Assembly (NCBI GenBank): GCA_965222065.1
Contig: OZ244933.1
Location: forward strand, 1,488,001-1,552,000
From: GM7GCV1 sp965222065
GTDB taxonomy: Bacteria; Pseudomonadota; Gammaproteobacteria; Pseudomonadales; GM7GCV1
Direction: 5' to 3'
DNA: 64,000 nt
Numbering within the stretch: the stretch's first letter is position 1; every line of letters begins with the position of its first letter. This document shows, one piece after another, positions 61,376-64,000 of this stretch. Both the position numbers and the translations under genes were made by a program. The notes under the pieces are model-generated. The model had not been told where the DNA came from. It made no database searches and worked only from the letters and a program-made list of their open reading frames with translations.

Positions 61376-63404
61376 CTCGCTGTGGATCTTCCTGCAACAT
61401 ACGTTTGGCACATTGATGGGCTTCAGGCAAAAGCTCAGCATCGCGGCCCAGATCTGCCATTAAAAAACCTTGTTCTCCTGCCTGGCGTGAGCCCAGCAGT
61501 TCACCGGGACCACGCAGCTGAAGATCAATGTCGGCTATTTTGAAACCATCGTTCGTTTCACGCATGGCTCGAATACGTGCTGTGCTATTTTCTGAAAGTG
61601 GTGCTTCGTAAAGCAACAGGCAATGGGACTCAACCCGGCCCCGGCCTACCCGTCCACGCAGCTGATGCAACTGGGACAGCCCCAGTCGTTCAGGATTTTC
61701 GATAATCATGAGGCTGGCATTGGGCACATCCACACCAACTTCAATCACGGTAGTGGCAACCAGTACCTGTATGTGTCCCTGGTGAAATTCCTGCATGACA
61801 CGCTGTTTTTCACTCGGCTTCATACGACCGTGGACCAGACCCACGGACCAGTCACCAAGGGTGATGGAAAGCTCATCGGCGGTTGCCTCCGCTGCCTGCG
61901 CCTGCAGTTCTTCCGATTCTTCGACCAGGGTACAAACCCAATATGTCTGGCGGCCCTGTTCACAGGCGACTTTAACTCGCTCTATCACTTCAGTACGGCG
62001 AATGCCTGGCAATGCAGCCGTCACCACAGGTGTCCGCCCCGGGGGTAGTTCGTCGATGATGGAGGTATCCAGATCCGCGTAATGACTCATAGCCAGCGTC
62101 CTTGGAATCGGGGTTGCGGTCATAATCAACTGGTGAGGCACCTGATCACCAGAGGCCCCTTTTTGCCGTAATTCAAGCCGCTGGTTCACACCAAATCTGT
62201 GCTGCTCATCAATCACCATCAATCCCAGCCTGGCAAACTCAACGTCCGACTGGATCAGTGCATGTGTGCCGATTACCACTTGCGCCACGCCTGATTTAAT
62301 CAGTTCCAGAACCGCTTCCCGCGCCTTGCCTTTCACTTTGCTGCTGAAGAAAACCACTTTGTAACCGAGTGGCTGCAACCAGCTCTCAAACTTATGCAGA
62401 TGCTGCTCGGCCAGTATCTCAGTCGGGGCCATCACCGCCGCCTGATGACCCGACCCAAGGGCCGCCAGGATAGATATCGCCGCAACCAGGGTTTTTCCCG
62501 AGCCGACATCGCCCTGCAGCAAGCGCAACATGGGATGTCCCAGCTGCATATCCGCTTCTATTTCACGAATCACTCGCGTTTGGGCGTCTGTGGGAATGAA
62601 AGGCAACTGGGCCAGGAACTGTTCTTTTTCCTTTTGCTTTGCTGAAAGACTGGGAGCCTTTCTTGATTTGACTCGGTTGCGTGCCATTTGCATGCTCAGT
62701 TGATGCGCAACCAGTTCTTCAAACACGATTTTCTTTTGGAAAGGATGCTGTCCCAATAACAACTGGCTTACCGGTGCATCCACTGGCGGACGATGCAGAT
62801 AAAGAAGTGCCTGCCTGAGCGGGATATCCTTGCCCGGCCCTTCGGAAACCAATTCCTCAACCGGCGCCTGCCTGAGTGCGTTGAGAGCTTGCGAACTAAG
62901 ATCGCGCAAACGCGCCTGGGTCAGCCCTTCGGTGGTTGAATATACCGGTGTTAACTCCGCCTCCGGCGGTGGCGCGCCTTCCTGGACGAACTCGTATTCA
63001 GGATGATACAGCTCCAGCCCCGACCGACCCGGACGGACTTCTCCCGCGCAGCGCAAAAATTTGCCTCGGCTCAAGCCGGCTTTCTGGGCCTGCGAAAAGT
63101 GGAAAAACCTCAGTGTAGTAACGCCCGTCCCGTCCCCGAGTTTGACCATCAAACTACGGCGGCGACCAAAGAGAATATCGGAGGCCAGTATTTCCCCCTG
63201 AATCAACACATATTGATTGGGCTGCAAAGCACCTATGGGTGATATTTGAGTTCGGTCCAGATAGCGCAAAGGCAATCTGAAGAGCAAATCCTTGATCTCG
63301 TAAATACCTGCCTTTTCCAGCAAGGCCTGCAATTTGGGGCCAACGCCTTTTAATTGGTCGACCGGTTTTTCCAGTCCTGGAACACCTATTCTTGGCGATG
63401 CCAT
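61320..63404 (-). CDS. recG: ATP-dependent DNA helicase RecG
   Basis: A 694-residue helicase for fork regression and branch migration. The wedge domain includes LKGVGPKLQALLEKAGI, then OB fold, Walker A (LLQGDVGSGKTLVA), Walker B with DEQH (VIDEQHRFG), and motif VI QLRGRVGRGR. The C-terminal end (about 650-694) carries the TRG-like hook. The start MASPRIGVPGLEKP is normal. It is alone on its strand and overlaps the Lnt-like gene by 56 bp at the 3' ends. Confidence 0.97.
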   Translation of the reverse strand: MASPRIGVPGLEKPVDQLKGVGPKLQALLEKAGIYEIKDLLFRLPLRYLDRTQISPIGALQPNQYVLIQGEILASDILFGRRRSLMVKLGDGTGVTTLRFFHFSQAQKAGLSRGKFLRCAGEVRPGRSGLELYHPEYEFVQEGAPPPEAELTPVYSTTEGLTQARLRDLSSQALNALRQAPVEELVSEGPGKDIPLRQALLYLHRPPVDAPVSQLLLGQHPFQKKIVFEELVAHQLSMQMARNRVKSRKAPSLSAKQKEKEQFLAQLPFIPTDAQTRVIREIEADMQLGHPMLRLLQGDVGSGKTLVAAISILAALGSGHQAAVMAPTEILAEQHLHKFESWLQPLGYKVVFFSSKVKGKAREAVLELIKSGVAQVVIGTHALIQSDVEFARLGLMVIDEQHRFGVNQRLELRQKGASGDQVPHQLIMTATPIPRTLAMSHYADLDTSIIDELPPGRTPVVTAALPGIRRTEVIERVKVACEQGRQTYWVCTLVEESEELQAQAAEATADELSITLGDWSVGLVHGRMKPSEKQRVMQEFHQGHIQVLVATTVIEVGVDVPNASLMIIENPERLGLSQLHQLRGRVGRGRVESHCLLLYEAPLSENSTARIRAMRETNDGFKIADIDLQLRGPGELLGSRQAGEQGFLMADLGRDAELLPEAHQCAKRMLQEDPQRANRLLHRWLPDSLRYLDA

Positions 63405-63444
63405 AGAAATACGCCGGGGAAAATGAACAATCTATTTCAGGAAT

Positions 63445-64000
63445 TTAAAACTCGAGACCACATTGTTGTATTGCCTGCCTCAATGCATCAACTGCTTTGT
63501 GGCGCGGGAAGCTGGCCCGCCAGGCCAGTGCCACAGTCCGGGTTGGCGTCGGCGGCTCAAAGCGACGGGTAATGAGAGCTCCCTCAGTGTACTGGGTATT
63601 CAGCGTGGCGGAATAAGGCAAGATAGTGATTCCCAGTCCGGATGCCACCATGTGGCGAAGCGTTTCCAGAGAGCCTCCTTCTGCAGCCGTTCGAATAGGC
63701 GAATTATTGTCTTCTACCGGTTTGCGCAGGGAAGGGCACATCTCGAGCACCTGGTCACGGAAACAGTGACCTTCACCCAACATCAGCACGTTTTCCTTGT
63801 CCAGATCCGTGGCCTTAACCAGTTTTTGCTTGCCCAGCGGATGCGAGCCCGGTAGCAGCACCACAAAAGGTTCCTCATAAATTGGCTGGGTTACAACATC
63901 CGGCTCATTAAACGGGAGGGACAGTATTACGACATCCAGGTCTCCATTTCGCAGCCGCTTACGCAAGTCTGCGGTATAACCCTCCTCAATAATGAGAGGC
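63445..64000 (-). CDS. oxyR: Hydrogen peroxide sensor OxyR, N-terminus beyond window
   Basis: The last about 185 residues of a LysR-type protein, open to the window edge, so the DNA-binding domain is missing. The redox cysteines lie in GEGHCFRDQVLEMC with nine residues' separation, exactly as C199 and C208 of E. coli OxyR. It also has the family-type SGLGITILPYSA. Oxidation of the pair switches on catalase and alkyl hydroperoxide reductase genes. It lies downstream of recG on the same strand, 40 bp away, as recG-oxyR neighbours do in Pseudomonas. Confidence 0.93.
   Translation of the reverse strand, partial: PLIIEEGYTADLRKRLRNGDLDVVILSLPFNEPDVVTQPIYEEPFVVLLPGSHPLGKQKLVKATDLDKENVLMLGEGHCFRDQVLEMCPSLRKPVEDNNSPIRTAAEGGSLETLRHMVASGLGITILPYSATLNTQYTEGALITRRFEPPTPTRTVALAWRASFPRHKAVDALRQAIQQCGLEF

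Noticed and set aside
1..64000. tRNA, rRNA, prophage or insertion-sequence features
   Set aside because: No cloverleaf, rRNA-like stretch, transposase or phage gene was recognised on either strand by eye; a dedicated tRNA search was not possible.

Overview
The window is chromosomal DNA from a gammaproteobacterium. The backbone runs aroB-aroK-pilQPONM / ponA / rpmE / priA-SPOR-hslVU-DUF971, then ubiE-ubiJ-ubiB-hisI-hisE-tatABC. That is the order known from Pseudomonas and relatives, so a member of the Pseudomonadales or an allied marine lineage is likely. The genus cannot be fixed from sequence alone. A Na+-pumping oxaloacetate decarboxylase and a Na+/dicarboxylate symporter fit a marine or salt-exposed life. 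No rRNA, tRNA, CRISPR array, insertion sequence or prophage was seen.

Layout. 1-2.1 kb: an oxygen-sensing regulator (fnr/anr) beside two small genes that diverge from a near-perfect FNR box. 2.1-8.8 kb: a redox and efflux block (pirin, azoreductase, LysR regulator, RND pump with adaptor). 9.0-15.7 kb: oadGAB divergent from pntAB; the pntA leader carries a terminator-like hairpin and a competing hairpin. 15.7-20.8 kb: lipoprotein, dicarboxylate symporter, hydrolase, a degenerate GGDEF protein, nitroreductase. 20.8-31.5 kb: cca, aroBK, the type IV pilus alignment and secretin genes pilMNOPQ, ponA, rpmE. 31.6-36.8 kb: priA (argS absent beside it), a SPOR protein, hslVU behind a sigma-32-type promoter, DUF971. 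36.8-40 kb: PAP2 phosphatase, a two-domain OlsF-like acyltransferase, an Ogt-type alkyltransferase. 40.2-47.2 kb: ubiquinone genes, hisIE, tatABC, uup. 47.3-56.9 kb: mostly small single-gene units (NTF2-like protein, acidic-repeat protein, thioredoxin-like protein, dtd, tag, yciA, LysR/ycaC pair, OsmC, membrane proteins, GNAT, esterase, and a 78-residue protein behind a Fur-like box). 57-64 kb: typA, a tandemly duplicated small-peptide locus, a divergent Lnt-like acyltransferase, recG, and oxyR cut by the window edge.

The most notable part is 58.9-61.4 kb. Two paralogous peptides of 56 and 57 residues, both below the usual gene-calling size, lie in tandem 397-bp duplicated units. They share 22 of 39 C-terminal residues, including a W-x-A-P-x-L motif like the leader motif of lasso-type RiPP precursors. 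The second peptide ends 32 bp before an Lnt-family N-acyltransferase that keeps its catalytic Glu-Lys-Cys but departs from housekeeping Lnt around them and has no corC/ybeY neighbours. A peptide-acylation or RiPP-like system is a reasonable hypothesis, not a proven one.
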